Shown here one piece after another: positions 26,069-40,427 of a stretch of DNA of 64,000 nucleotides; the first letter of the stretch is position 1; each line of letters opens with the position of its first letter. The notes beneath the pieces were generated by a model. The model ran no database searches. It was not told the origin of the DNA and saw nothing but the letters and a program-made list of their open reading frames with translations. Source of the DNA: Paramacrobiotus metropolitanus (lineage: Eukaryota; Tardigrada; Eutardigrada; Parachela; Macrobiotidae). Both the position numbers and the translations under genes were made by a program. The stretch covers positions 1,488,001 to 1,552,000 of the forward strand of contig NW_026570232.1 of assembly GCF_019649055.1 (NCBI RefSeq), written 5' to 3'.

Positions 26069-29000
26069 GCTCGTGGATTGGATTAGTGGCGAGTCGGTGG
26101 ATTGCTTGTGTTGGATGGGGCAAAGCGCGGAACCGTTTTGGGTAACTCAACTGTTTTAGATTTTAGCCCTCTGTTTTTAAGCTTCCAATTTGGTCATATT
26201 GTTGGGATTTTGTAGAATATTTTCAGTTAATGCTTAAAGTAAGTCTTCTAAATTTTGGTGACGGTTTGGTGTTTGTGAGTTGCCGTCTCATAGCCTGGTA
26301 GCGTGTTTTAAATTTTTTTTTAAATGTTGAGTTTGCGATCAAAATTTACGAACAAGGCTTCTGCATTGCTCTTCTGTACGCGTATTTGTACTTATACTAT
26401 AATCAGTGTTGCTATATTTTGTCAGGGTGATATTATGCATTTTTCTTTTCCGTTCTGGAAATAATAAAATAACAATAATTACGAACCAGCTTTGAAAATC
26501 CTTAGAATTCATAATTGCTACCGAAGAAACAAGCAGCAGTAATTACCGGTAGCTGTACCTTCAGTTCATCCAGACATTGTCTTTGCACTGTTTGAACTGA
26601 GTGTGTATTGTTATTATACTACTTGTTCGTGTTTGTGTAAATAATGGAACACCCACACAGCACAAGCAGCGTAAGTAGCCCGTCTCCTGCAAACTGTATT
26701 TATGTAAATTAATGCCTTTTACGAAGACGATCTCCATCAGCGTCTCCGTGCGCGCATTGCGGAATCCGTCCGCTAGTGTTTGAATGTGATATTAAATTGT
26801 CAAAGTTAACACGATGGTTGTATAAGTTCGCCTCGACATATGCCGGCGCGTGGCTAACCTGGCGCCGCGACGTGGATGCTTTATGGAAAAATGGATCAGC
26901 AACTGATTTATAATCGTTCGCATTTCCATCGCCCGGGAAGAGACGGAAAGTGTCCCGTTGTAATATACGCGCGCCGCAGCGTTACTACGGCCATGTTTGT
27001 AACAAGCCGATGAGTCCTCTCCAAATGTCAACTTGTTATTCAAGATTGACTAATCTGCCGCGCCGCTCGAGAGATGATAATAACGTCCGCTAACATAACA
27101 AAAATATGAATCTCCATTCAAGTGTCTTTGTCTCGCTGCTCGCTAATCGCTACTATAATTATTCTTAAATGGCTAACTGTATGTATGTATTGGGTAATGC
27201 TTAAAGTTAACACATCGATGTACGTATCGATATCAAACGGATTAAATTAAAATATCATAATAAACTTGATGTTATAATTACATTGAAACAAGCTTATTAC
27301 ATTACAACAGTGAACCAGATTTGCAATATCTCACAAAGCGCAGTTACAAATATTACGCGTCCTCAATCACCTCTGGCTTTCTGATCTCCGGTCTGGTTTT
27401 GTTTGACCAGGATTATGATTCATAAAATTCCGAACCGATCTGCTTTTTAACTGGTCGAAGGAAAGATACGGCACGTTTTACAAATACCCGCGTGAACAGC
27501 TCCGTTTTGCAAATACGCATCACGGCATCAGGCATGCAAGTCATGAAAATAACAGTCTACTATGCACATACACTTTAATACATACATATATATATATATG
27601 TGTCTAAATGAGCAGTTAATAAGTAATCTGTTATCGGACTATTAGGTAATTTATCTACTTACGTTAATTACAATTACAGTTTACACTGCGTTAATTAATT
27701 CATTAATGTACTGTACCATGTAGGCTAACAACGGTAAACGTTTCCAGTTTAATTCAGCGGCACAAAATGAACTGACACTTAATTAGCAACTGATATGCTT
27801 AATTAATCAATTATTCAGCTTAATTAATTAATTTTTAACAAAGGCGAAACCTTCTTTGCAAAAAACATCCCAGTATATTCTTTAGAAGAGCAGTGCAAAA
27901 CATTCTGATCCATCGCGCTAATTGTTTCCCTCTTATTAGTCTTATACGCGCAATTAGCAACGTACATACTACGTATTTTCTTTGTAGAAAATGTAAAGCG
28001 ACAACTTAAACAATTATTTTGTAAGAAAAATATGAGGTTCTTTTAGTCAAAATTCTTGAAGTATCATTTCCTGTTATTTCTCATTCCTTATCCCTTCGCT
28101 GCTCTCCGAATCTCTGATGCCGCTCATGCAAATCGTCTTACGATAAATGCATTTACCGGTGATGCGTGACTATCAAGCGCAGCATTCAAACATCGCTCGC
28201 ATAAGTCCATCGGTATGTGTTGTTATTGGTTACTGCTTATCTCTTTGGACTTCGAGCCAAAAAAATTGTTAAAGCAATACCAGGCTGGGAATGATAAAGC
28301 TGGATATCCTTGAGGTCTGCTATTGAAAATACCATACTGATGAATAATCTAGAACAGTTTCTTGAGAATACCACTGCACTAAGCGGCACCATAACCGCGC
28401 TGTATTTCTTAAACAACTGTATAAAACTGCATCACAGATTGTTTCTTTTCTCATGTATAATCCTGAATATGCTTGCATGATCTGAGATGAACTTTTGGGG
28501 CTCGGGCCACAACTGGAGGAATAATTCTACGAGTATAGTATCTGGCATGATTCTACGTAGTAGATTAGCATAAGCTTGGAAAGTTTTGGATGTAATGTAT
28601 TAGAAAAAGTTATGCTAGCTCTGTCTATCATAAATTGATTACTGCAGAAAATTGTTTTATGAAGCTTTCTGTTTTTTGTATACTACTAGTTTTTGTATAT
28701 TATATATAGTGTTCGTTTTTGTAATATTTAATCCGTACGGAATACTGTAAAATTTTTACGAGCTACCACTAATCGCCGTAATCGAGAAGTGAACATGGTA
28801 CTGTACAGGTTTTAAGCTGAAAAAGGTCACCTTCTTAATTAATTCTGCATACACGAGAAACCAATCTACACTAAGATGTAATTGCTATTCAAATCAAGCA
28901 AGGAAATAAGCTGTTGCGTTTCCGAGCACATATCGTTTATATTCATGAAGTGATGTGTTGGCAACGTGGTATCACATCATCCAGTGACACTGTCCCAGTG

Positions 29001-30202
29001 TTGACACAGTCCAACACGAGAGTTGCAGGCAATCTGGCACAAATTGTATAAATAGCAGTGGATCGCGCAGGAAAAGATCATCTTTACGCTTTTGTATATA
29101 AACTGATTAATTTGTTATACGATGGCAAACATATACAATTCAACATCATTGCGACATATATACCCTTACGCATATGTCTCGTACAGTCAATGGTGTGTTT
29201 TAATTTAATCCTGGCTAGTCTGCGCTCTGACCATTAAGTGCAAAAGGACATCCTTCGTCTCTAATTTCATCATTTCCAATTTTGTTCTTCGTATCCATTA
29301 AGAACGGAACTTCAGGGGCGTGGCGTGACGTAGCGTGTATGCAAAAATTAATTATTATTGACATTTTGTATTTACACAAGTTGTAATATAATAGCATGAC
29401 CTTTGTAAATTCATCTGCAACGCATTTGAGTTAGCACTGATTTTACACTGCGTAGAAGTAAGGGTGTTTAAAGTGCGCCTTGCAGAAAGGTCACAGGATA
29501 TATTAATTATGTCCTATGCACAGTAAATTCAGTAATTACAAAACTTGCAGTTATAATTATTATAACCATTATTCGGTTGTTTCAGTATGAACACATGCTT
29601 ATGAAAATTAAAAGGTTTGATTCGCTGTTAAGTATCGCCGAACAGCAACCGCCAAATTCGTTTCATCAACTTACAAATAATACCCACCATTTAACAATAA
29701 CTTACATCGAAAAAACACACTTCACGGGTATGACAACTTCAGTGGAGTTTGAAGTACCTATTTGACGACATGTCAATTGCGATAAATAGTTTATCAGGTT
29801 TTCACTTAAATACGCGCGAGAAGAATGGTGACGTTTGGAAACTGGAAACGATTAGAGTGAAGAATGAAAAGCGATACCGATGTATCGGTCACGTAGGGAA
29901 AAAGAGCCTTTTAAACTGTAGCCGTGCCGTATCGCGCAGTTCCCGCGTGCGTGTTTATGAGAATTCAAATCGACGAGTATCCAAAGTGGGAAAATACTGG
30001 GGAATTTAATATGGGCACAGCAAGCATTCATACTTGAAAATGTATCGGATTTTGTCATCAGATTACCCGCAGCGTATAACGGCGATTCAATGCTTTGCAA
30101 GGCAGTGAACAGTAGCAGTCGAAGCAGTAAAATTACGTATTGCACTATAAAAGTATGCATTACAATGAAGATTCCAAAAGCGCATAATATATATGGTTTA
30201 AT
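26069..30202. other. intergenic DNA between ADH5 and the DMRT gene
   Basis: The 3' ends of the convergent ADH5 (+) and DMRT (-) genes face each other here. AATAAA near 26463 suits ADH5. At 26644 an ATG opens nine codons before a perfect GTAAGT donor, but no partner exon was found. A short (TA)n run lies near 27,590. Nothing else was recognised. Confidence 0.4.
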
Positions 30203-33200
30203 TTAGCTGGACATTTCCGTAAAATCCCCATCCGAACTCCGGCTGATGCCGCGTTCGCTGCCGCTATCGTGTATATCCCGCTTATTACAGCGCGCCTCCG
30301 TATTTCCCGGTTTCATCCGTTTCGGCACGTAATTGTACGGCTGCCACAGCATACTGCGCTCCAGTGTGCGCTGCGGGTAATACGGCGCCGCTGCAGTGTT
30401 CCCCTGTACGACGCCCGCTGGCGCACAGTTTGGCAGCAGAAACGGGTGGAAATGCGCTGCGGCCGATGTGAACATGGACGGGCTGTGAACAGGGAAGTGC
30501 GGATAGCCCATCAAATTGCCGGGCAACAGCGGACTGAAGGCGGATTTCACGGGCGGCGAGGCGTTCATGGCAGGTTTCTTCTCGTAGTCGGCGCAGCGCG
30601 GGAGATCGTTGCTGGAGAAAAGCTGCTCGATGGCTTTGCACAGATCGCCGTGGCAGCCGTTGAGCGTCAGCTGCAGCGCGGCGGTGGACTGCTGCGGGAA
30701 GATGCGGTGCAGCATCTGCAGTTTGGTGGCGTTGTCGTTCATGTCCGCCTCTTTTCTCCCCGGTTTACTGGTTTCAAGCGGTTTGCGTTCTTTGAGGAAT
30801 TTGACCGGTTCGGGGGACAAGGATTTGCGTTTGCGCGGCGCCGCTTCGCGTGGCGATGCGGGTAAGGATGGGGTCAATTTTTCGCGCGGAATTTCGTCGG
30901 GGATTTTAGCTGCGGATGGGGATACCGCCTCGATGGAACTGTCGTCGCGGTCGGACGAGAAGGATGGCGATGGAGATCGGCTGTCGGTGAAATCGTAATC
31001 TTTCGACTGTGACCCTACAAGGAAAACAGAGTTTTGTCAATTTTGATGGCGACAGTTTAAAGGTAGCGGTTATAACGAAAATTTTCCAGGCGCTTTCAGA
31101 GTTCTGGAAATAGGTAATTTTTTATGGCCATTAGTATTCAGACTAACGTTTTCCGGAAGAGCGCAGCAAAACCTTGACGACTTCCGCGTGTTTACCATCA
31201 CGAAAACTACTGATCACATAATTATGAAAATATATATTCGCGATCGAAGGTTCGATTTGGTCTTTGTTTAAGTGTAGCCAGATTCATATAATCAGGAAGC
31301 AGTAATTATAATCAGATCAGTCTCCATTTATCGGTCCCAATTCAACACCTTCTTAAATAACCACATTCCGCTGTTTGCCCATGGCATTAGCGAAGGCGAT
31401 TTTCTTAATAACGGCCCGGCCGATGAGGCGCTGGGACTGCCACTTGATACAGGCCAAGTGTATGCAGAAGCAGCATCTTAATTAGCAACAGTCGTTTAAT
31501 TGCGCGCAGCACGACACAGAGGACGAGTGTACGAGTAGTGCGGCCAATGTCAACACACCGCTGCCATGATCGGATATCGCCAAATGGACAGTGTGCCTCG
31601 GGACCGAATACCGATATTGCACTGTCAGCTACCTCACCACTTAACCTTTGTCATCTGCTAAAAGCGCACAGATTGAGTGCTCAATGAGTTACTTTATATC
31701 AAACTAATTAACTCCCGATCTCTATGCCTGCTGCACTGCAACGTGCGGCCACGGTACTGGCTTTCCTTGAGACTAATCGGCCAGATTTCAAGTTATTTAG
31801 TAGATTAAATGCACTTGAAACATAAGTGTCCAGATTGGACAATTGAGTTCGTGAGATGCGAGCGTTTGATCCTATCTAATTGCACCTCACAATAACAGCG
31901 ATTTTTCTAGTGTCAACATTGTACAAAAGGCATATGTAAAATAACTATACGTTAAACATAAATTTAAGAGCATCTGCCTTTTGTGACCTTTGTATACGAA
32001 AAACAAAAACCGCGTATGGACCTTGTTTTGGTGAAACTCAAAAGTCAAATACGCACGTATTCTTCGTGCAGTATTAAGTGCAGTACAGTACCTTTAATAT
32101 TTATCGTGCAGTAAGTTCCAGTAACTACAGTATTAATTCAGTATTAAAAATATCGAATTTCGACGTTTATTACGTTTCGACGTTTCGGCGTTTCGTTATT
32201 GTTAATCAGACAAGAAAAAGGTTCGGCACTGTTACCCTTATTTTGTATTATACAAATTGCACTATGAGTATGATGTCTGATTTTTTACGCGTTGTGACCG
32301 ATAGCTTGCTAAATTTTCTGTCGTAAAAAGCAGCTCCTGAAGTATTTGATTTTGTGCGTACCTGTCTTACTACCAGTACTTCTTTCCGGTGTTTCTTGTG
32401 CATTGGTTTGTCGGCTGTTTTCCGTACGGTTCGAGCGGGATTCAGATTGATTATCGGACGATCCCCTCTCGCCAAAAATAGGACCCGGTGGCAGATATCC
32501 CAAGTTGCGGCCGGTAGCAATAGCCTGGATTCCGATGGCGATGGCGTCTTCCGCGGCTTGCTGCCGTTTCAGCGCCACCTGCAAAATTAATATTGTATGT
32601 ACTGTAATATGTATACGAGTATAATTGTATGTTCTTTTTTTCCGCTAGAAATAATTTAGTTATTTCGAATTTAGTTAGTTGATTCTGGAGAGCAACAACG
32701 AACATACAATTTTCGCAAATTCAACATTGCAGTACTATCAAATCAGCGCTCTGTAATTGTCTTGTTGCTTGATATATGTAATGCGAGTACCATAAAGGAA
32801 AAATATTTTGGCCAACAATTAATTGGTATTAACTTTATGGTTCATCGTAGCAATTATGCAATCGTTTCTTTAGAGCAATAAAAGAGAAAAGCAATAAAAG
32901 AGGTTGGCTGAAAATAATATATTTATTATTACTGATTAATGGAAAAGTGCGAGTACAATATTTATAACATAGCTGCAGCGCACCTGTGCTGCCATCACAC
33001 GCTGTCGTTCGGCAATCAGATTGCACTTGGCGCAAACGCAGTCCTTGAAGCGGCAGTGGCGTTTGTGCCCTTTCAGCCAGGACACCATGCCGTGATTGCG
33101 ACAGCGTGCACATTTCGGCTTGCGGGCGCCCTTCTCGGTGGTGGGGTGCGGCACGAAATATCCACCTGTCCCGGTGTTCCCCGGGGGCGACAGGCTGGGT

Positions 33201-33331
33201 GCGGGGAACGGCTGACTGCGATGCGCCGACAAACCGGGTGGAACACGGCCGGCGGGGAAATTCAGCATATTGGAATTGGTCGCCATGGATGTGGGAACCG
33301 GTGCCCCAAAGGACAGACGCGACTGCAACAT
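30203..33331 (-). CDS. doublesex/mab-3-related transcription factor with DM and DMA domains
   Basis: Exons in transcript order: 33331-32984, 32578-32362, 31014-30203, giving 458 aa. The DM zinc module starts near residue 70 ([39 protein letters not shown]). All cysteines and histidines of the intertwined CCHC/HCCC sites are present. The domain continues across the first intron into [12 protein letters not shown], the recognition helix tail. A DMA domain lies at about 283-322 ([31 protein letters not shown]). DM plus DMA places it in the DMRTA/Dmrt93B/Dmrt4-5 branch, which regulates neural and sexual development rather than being doublesex itself. The third exon is rich in serine, proline and charged residues and ends in a basic, low-complexity tail. 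Start: the codon before the ATG is not in a better context, and the ATG at 33331 precedes the first conserved stretch. Confidence 0.9.
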
Positions 33332-36300
33332 TGTCAATTATATTTTCACCCCGTTAACGGCAAATAATATCGGTTGCCGGTATCAAAAACACTATTATTT
33401 CAAAAACTTCAGTGTATCTCGCTACACAAAAGCCGTTACTTAAGACGCAGCTCGGCCACAAGAAAGTCTATTCCGATTGTGAAAGTCTGAAAAGATTGCG
33501 GGTGTTGATCAAGTGCAGCGGAGAAAATGGATGCAAATGTAGCCGCGTGTAAACCAAGCACAGCCAACAGCGCGACAGTATCGTTGCGCATTGGCTGGGC
33601 CAAATGGATACCCGACGCCAGCAGGCCGTTAATTGATTGGCTACGTTGGCTGTTGATGGGGTGGGGCTGCCTGCTGTATTTGGCCCGCCGGGACGAATGT
33701 GCGTTGTTTGCCGAGCATCAGTTGGCTGTTGTAGCCTCTGTCGCTCTGTTTACAATCGTTCAGTATGCAAATTCCCAAACAGAATTCCTTTATAAATCAA
33801 TCATTTGGGCGTTCAAGTAATCAAATATATGGTTACAGCAAATATATCACCCTCACTGAATAACGACCGATCCCGGGAGCGGCATAATTGCCCGTCCGCA
33901 GACGTAAGCTCATTATGCGGGTTTTTGTTTGGAGGGCTATAGTTATGCTGTTATAGCACTCAAGACTTGATAAGAAAAAAACATGGCAAGAATTACCGAA
34001 AAGAACGGTTGAGACTGAATCTTGTTAATCTTTATAACTACCTAGATTCTTGACGTATGTGTATAAACTAAAACGCAGCAGTTGTACGATACTTTACTAT
34101 AATTCTTTTTTTCACTAACAGGCATTCATTGTAACAGTTTATGCAAGCGTACACTTTTGAAAAAATGTTGACCGGCTCGATTTTTTAAAATCTGGTTTGA
34201 CTGTGCCGAGTAGAAACTCAGCTTAACTGAGCATATTGCACAGGATTAAACTGCACGTTAATAATTTGAAATGCTTTTGTACAAATTAAAACAATATGCT
34301 GTTGGTGTTAGTTTCCAGCTGGCATTTGCACGATAACCCAGTAAATGGATTTGCCGCGCGAGTATAAAAAACAGTTACAATAAACATTAAGCGAGCAAAA
34401 CGGCGGTGGCGCGGGCTATGCTTATTCGAGCATGTTAAGCTGTTTTGGAATAACCAAACAGATTTAAAAAGACAAATAAATGCAGCGCCCACTCATCCGC
34501 TGCGGCGCAACCGGCAGCCGCCAATACTATTTACACAGTCTGTCAACGATTTATTTTGATTTATTAAAAAGTGGTATAATGCGGCGATACTCTGTCAGAC
34601 TGCGTGTGTGTGCTGTGTGGATGTCGGATTTAATGCGTTGCGGCAGTGCATATTAGCACTTGAAAAATAGCAATATCAAGTTGCTCTTGACCGACTGCCC
34701 ATAACGCCGCCGTACACATACTCCACGGCAGCGCGGCATATAAAATATACAGTTTCTGTGCACGCATTTAAAGGCATTCCCCCAAAAAAAGAAGCAGCTA
34801 TTGGTTCGATCGAGTATCATCCAAAATATCCAAACGCTAAAAGGTGCTCCATTTGCAAATGCGATGGAAGAGCTTTCAACCATATGTTAGCGGGTTAAAC
34901 TAAACAGTCATCGCGTTGTCTGTAAACAGTCATTTCGTAGCCCGGGTTAAATCATCCACATATCAATTTTCATTTGCGCACTGCACACCGAACGACCGTC
35001 TGCAGCGCGCACACAGTGACCTTTCTACTGGACACTGCAAATTTGATTTATATTGGCGGAGGAAATGAAAATGTGTGCGGCGCCGGAAGTCAGAAACATT
35101 GGTTTGAATGGATGAGACTGCATATCGATTTGTTAGCAGACTAAAGCGACGATCGACATCGATATTTTTAGCAAGACCGGACACAGTATAATAAAAACCT
35201 CTTTTAACAGCGAATGCAGACAGCTCAGAACTGCTAGGTGACTGAAGTATCATCGCAATTTATTGATCGCATTAAACTTAAAATTATCAAGAGATTTTAC
35301 AGTACATTTTCTATAAATCACGAAAAGATGTCTTATATAAGACATCTAGTTGTGCTATATATACTAGTTGTGCTATATATAGCACAACTAGTGTCAAGAT
35401 TTCAATTAAGATATCCATTGAAACGCCTTTGAACGGTGTCTTCGTCTCAAGCTTTGAAATACAGAAAATTTACAAAAAGAAAGCTGTAGTTGGCATCGTC
35501 ACTGTAACGACAGGTATGAAATATTTTGGTTTGGTAGGAAACATGAACCTGGATTTAACTTAATTAACCCCGTACACTACGATTATATTAAAATTGTCAG
35601 TCGTGCGAATGCATATATAGGCGTATCACAATATATGCGCGTACTCGTACAGACTCCCTGTGATCGCATTATGCAGTACTTACTGTACGAGATGCATGTT
35701 AAATATTATGCTTTATTATTACAAGTAAACGAACTATCTTACGCAAAGCTGGCATCCTTAATTTTAAAATATTCAGCTTTTAAAATTAGCATGACTGCAC
35801 ATTAATGCTGGTCATTAAACGTTGCAGCGCGCCCATCTAACATGTAAAGCACTAACACACTTCGGTTCGTATTTGGACTCTGCGAAGATCTGATGATGAA
35901 AAAATTGCTAATGCACAGAGTGTATTGAGTAACCAAGAAATATGAAATTTGATTTGCGTGATTAGGAATTCGACTGTTTAATTGCGTTGTACAGATACAC
36001 CGAAAGTGCTCGTACAAAGGGCAATCCACCCTGCAGATTACCAGCGCTAAAGTAAGCATCAACAGCACAAAAAATAGTTTGTTTACTTTGAATACTCGCA
36101 GCAGCATTACCAACCGGACCGAAAACAAGTCACCAAAAAATATATACTGTATACAAATGTGCAAATAAAACACTCTAATCCCGTGATGGATAGAGTTGAT
36201 TTGTTGGCCGGCGGATGTCGCTGTACAGTACACAGGCGAGACACGGTTTCATCAAGTCAAGAGCGCTGACCAAATGAGATACGCCGTGGCGCACAGTTGT

Positions 36301-39300
36301 ACGCGGTAATTCACATTTTCGCTACTCCAGCGTGTTGTTGATGTGTACTCGCCGGTGACGCATCTGAGGACTAAAATGTAGTCCATTACGATTCTGATCA
36401 GCGACATCTAATCCATCCAACGGAAACAAACAAATTCACGGACAACACACGGGTCATGTCTTCAGCTTGTTCACTGGTAACACTGCCAAACTGGAACACC
36501 CATGCAGCGGCAGTTATAGTGCCGGCGTTAAACGTAAATAAACTTGTCGCTTACTAGTAGATTTGTATCATCAATGTGCTCAAGAGTTCTGGTTCAGTTT
36601 CACAAAGGAACACTACTCTAGCTAGACTGGCAGACACTTTTTCAACAATTTTTTTCTCTAGTTAGCACAACATATACACCTACGATACAGATTAAATACA
36701 CCCTCTCCATTTTTGTTAATTATATACACATCTAAACTACAAAGGTCTGTTATTATAAGCAACATAGCGGCAGTATTCTGCAGATCTATAAAACGTCTTG
36801 TTGACCTTTAGGCAGTAATACAAAAGAAACACTGACAATTACGTCTTATTATTATTTGTTTTAGAGGAACTAACCGCAAGAGCCTTTGGTGAAATTAAAT
36901 ACGAGTATAAGGCAGTAAATTGTTGTTGAATAAGAATCAGTGCAGCAAGTGCGCGCACCTGCATCGAAAACCATACCGTGCAAAAAGATGTGCAAAATGA
37001 AATTCGATCGCGGTCAGACGTGCCGCCGGTGAAGGCACTTAAGATTTCTTTCGGTTTGTTTTTGTTAACTGCGGTATTGGGCGGACTCACTTACTCAGCG
37101 GTTTGGCTGCGCCCATCGGTCTCAGGATGTCAAACAAATTGTACAGGGGAAGATTTACTGCTCCCACATACAGGGCTACAGGAATACAATCTACACACAG
37201 AATTTTTTAAATATACAGTACAGCCTCGTATGACTGTGTAATTCTTACGCCACCATTTCCAGCGTATAACGTAATAATTAAAATACTCTAAATTCAAAGC
37301 AAACCCGATATCAGCACACCTGGAACTGTGCTGCTTGCGGTTCATAAAAATTCCTGGTGCTTTATTATTATGCAGTTGCAGAATTGCGCAAGGTGCGACA
37401 ACTGCGATCCACATCTACTACGCGCACTTTTTGTACCAAAGCTTCGTGTCACTACGAGTACCAAGTCCTGTAAATAATTCTGACTTTCTTCCAGTATATC
37501 TGCTGCCTAAACAAAGCTCAAACCGGAAACCAGTTTTCACCTGTGACCTATAATAATTATGTTAACATAAGTATATGTATTATGCATCATTTAAACAAAA
37601 AGAACAATAATGTGTATCTCTATACGATTTTCAGGTACGCAGATTTTGCAGTAAGTAAAAAACTTATCGCCATGACCAGTTAGACTGCGATCTTATGGCT
37701 GTAAAGTGTGGTGTACATGTGCCGATCAAGCCGATGTATCCCAGTTCCCACTCTCAATACAGAAAGTGCTACATGAATGCGTAGCATGGTATAATTTAAA
37801 TATTTGCAATCATAATAATATTACTACCGTAAGTATGGCATATAGTCACATTTTTGGAATAACTGTCCTAAGGTATGCTGCAAATGCCGAATACCAGTGA
37901 CCACTGGCATGTGTCAGAATTCTTCCTCAAAAATTTGTGTAAATTTATTTATCGTAACAATGACTGACGACGTTGTACGCGAGTATGCGTGCATGTTCTC
38001 GCACGGTGTGTATGCTAGTACTGGTTGAACCAGCTAGAACGTCGATAGAATACTATAGTGTAACATTGTTATTGTCACTCACAATCAATTCTATTTCTTC
38101 TAGAAATACCAAAACATTTTTTCATGGTATCAGTAGTAACATCGGTAAGACATCATGATCAGTAACAAATTCACACCCATTTCAGTAATTCTAAGTTATA
38201 ATTCATTTAAACTCTTATTAATTGTACTCATTTACTAATTGAAAGTACTGCATTTATATATCCTGTAATTATAAAAAGTAATGCTTCTAGAAAAAAGCAG
38301 TCATTGTTGAAGCAAATCCAAATCTTCTCGCATCTGACATCGACTGCAAAGGATCACAATTATCACAAAAATTCTTCTTGACCCCTTTGATCTAGCGCGA
38401 GAATTATCAATAATTCAAGCCATGCGTTTGTTTTTTTTATAAAAATTCCGCCTTTTGACGTTTCACGCTGACGCTACCGTTTTACGGTCCTCTACTCTAC
38501 GAGTACCGTTTACAGTAGACCTGATTAGTAACGAAGGCGGGATTACATGCAACGTAGGTTAGGTACTAAATATAAATATAGATATCTATGTGCTGCAGTC
38601 AGGAGATACAGAGTCCTGTGTGCTCACGTGTTGTGTTACCACAGTCTACATTTATCATCGCGTTTATTTAATCAGTTTTAAGCACCCACTAAATCCGCAG
38701 AAGCACTTTTTATTTTTTACTCGGCTCCCCATTAAATAAAACTTTTATTATTGAAATAAAAAAATATGTTAGTTTTTTAAATAAACGATAAAGTTAGTTT
38801 ACTCTGCCCTCGTATAAGGCTACACATGACAACAACATCTATTTAAATACAACTTACCTTTTGGAAGATTTGCGAATCCTAATTCCGCCGTTATGTAGAG
38901 AGCACGATCTGTTGTACTCTGCATCAAAGAACTCAGTTTTGTACGGGTTCTAACAACATTTCCGTCCTTCGCCTGTATAATTTAGTACAATAATTACCGA
39001 TCGCTCACAATAAACCCTCGTGCAAAATACAAGGATCTAACTTGCTGCGAAATAAGCACATAAAGTACGAAGCAGTATTTCACTGTACACACACTACATC
39101 AGTACGGGTAAATTGTACAAGCAGATAAATGTTCATTTTCTTGCAAACAAGAACGGATGTATGTATGGTAGCACTAAAATTGTGCTCAGTTTTTTTTCAC
39201 TCGTGAGAACTCAGAGGTTGCTCTAATCGCCCTCCACATTTTCTTTATTCTAGGAGTGACATTTATCACCAGATTGTGGCGTTTATATCGTGCATGAATA

Positions 39301-40427
39301 ATGCAATCAAGCGATTACACATACACACCGGACTGGATTGTAATATTATGATTGTGTTGGCAATTCGGCACTAATCATACTGAGCATAAGCAAAGAGTTT
39401 TTTATGCATACCGCTGTAAAATTGCCATAATGTATCGATAAGGCGCTCTTTCAATGTTACAATACATTATACATGCGGAACGATGCCGGAACCGTCATCA
39501 AATTTGCGAAAGCAAATATCTAAAAATACTTAACTATTTCCACTTTACAAAAATAACTATCTGCTAACCTTTGAAGGCTTTTGATAATATGTTTTATAAC
39601 AGCCGTAAACATCTTTTACCATGTATATATAGCAGATCCTTAAATGATTAGCAGTATTAACAAAACATGTAAAATATTCGGATATTCTGCACCTGTAAAC
39701 GCGGTACAAAAGTTATTGCATCAGCTGTTGGAAAGCAACGTAAGGTTATCAGTTAGGAGCGGTTATAGATAAGTAATCAATAATTAACAACATTCAATGG
39801 AAAACTTGGTTTCTTTTCTGTTACGTTTTACTTTTAAGCTAAGGTGGGCAAATTCTGTTCGCATCACGATCTGACACGCACTCTACAGTATATCTGCACA
39901 AAAAAACTTAGCTGTATGTTTAGTCAAATATGCAAATTGCAAGCATTAAACATTTCTACCTTCAGAAATGTGTATTGACAACTACATCGACGTTATTATG
40001 CAAATAATACATCAGTTTGATTTAGTCTCACTCTCCACCGGAACGTACAGAGCTGTAGCCGACAAATACGTATTTGTACGAGTAATTCTAAAGTACGTAA
40101 TCAGTATCCCACATTATTGTGTTGCGATTTACACCCGGTATGAAAATTCCGTAATCCATTTAATAATCCGTGCATGTTAACAACATACAAAGTACGCAGC
40201 TGTTTACAGTTTCCTGTTGTAGCAGAACAACGTACTTTAATACTTAATAAAGCCTACCTCCCCATGCATAATCATTGCTTAATTACTAAATGGCTAGATT
40301 GGCGCTTGCATGTACTACAAGCGATTGTTAACCGGCATCATTATATCATACCAATGTGGAGTAAATATTGTACCATACTTTATTATCATTGAAGCTATTT
40401 CGGTGATTCTCACAAAAAGTGCAGCCA
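33332..40427. other. long spacer between the divergently transcribed DMRT and CNG channel genes
   Basis: About 7.1 kb without a supported exon. DMRT starts leftward and the CNG channel rightward, so their promoters must lie in this interval. Recognisable structure is limited to a pair of perfect palindromes at 35326-35391 and several TACGAGTA/TACTCGTA words (35642, 36900, 37453, 38498, 40077). A 97-codon frame at 33527-33820 has no recognisable domain. Confidence 0.4.
35326..35391. repeat. two adjacent perfect palindromes with a duplicated arm
   Basis: 35326-35347 is a perfect 22-bp palindrome (half: agatgtcttat). 35364-35391 is a perfect 28-bp palindrome (half: ctagttgtgctata). Between them, 35346-35363 repeats the first 18 bases of the second palindrome. 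The block lies in the non-coding DMRT-CNG spacer. Confidence 0.9.

Noticed and set aside
26644..26670. Nine-codon candidate first exon (MEHPHSTSS) before a perfect GTAAGT
   Set aside because: No downstream exon in a compatible phase was found in the following 3.5 kb.
30269..30865. 198-codon + strand frame opposite the last DMRT exon
   Set aside because: It is the shadow of the GC-rich coding exon on the minus strand, which has the DMA domain.
31245..31262. ggttcgattt, resembling a tRNA T-loop
   Set aside because: No acceptor stem, D-arm or anticodon arm could be formed around it.
33527..33820. 97-codon open frame upstream of the DMRT gene with two hydrophobic stretches
   Set aside because: No recognised domain, no splice partner and no homologous pattern; it overlaps the likely DMRT promoter.
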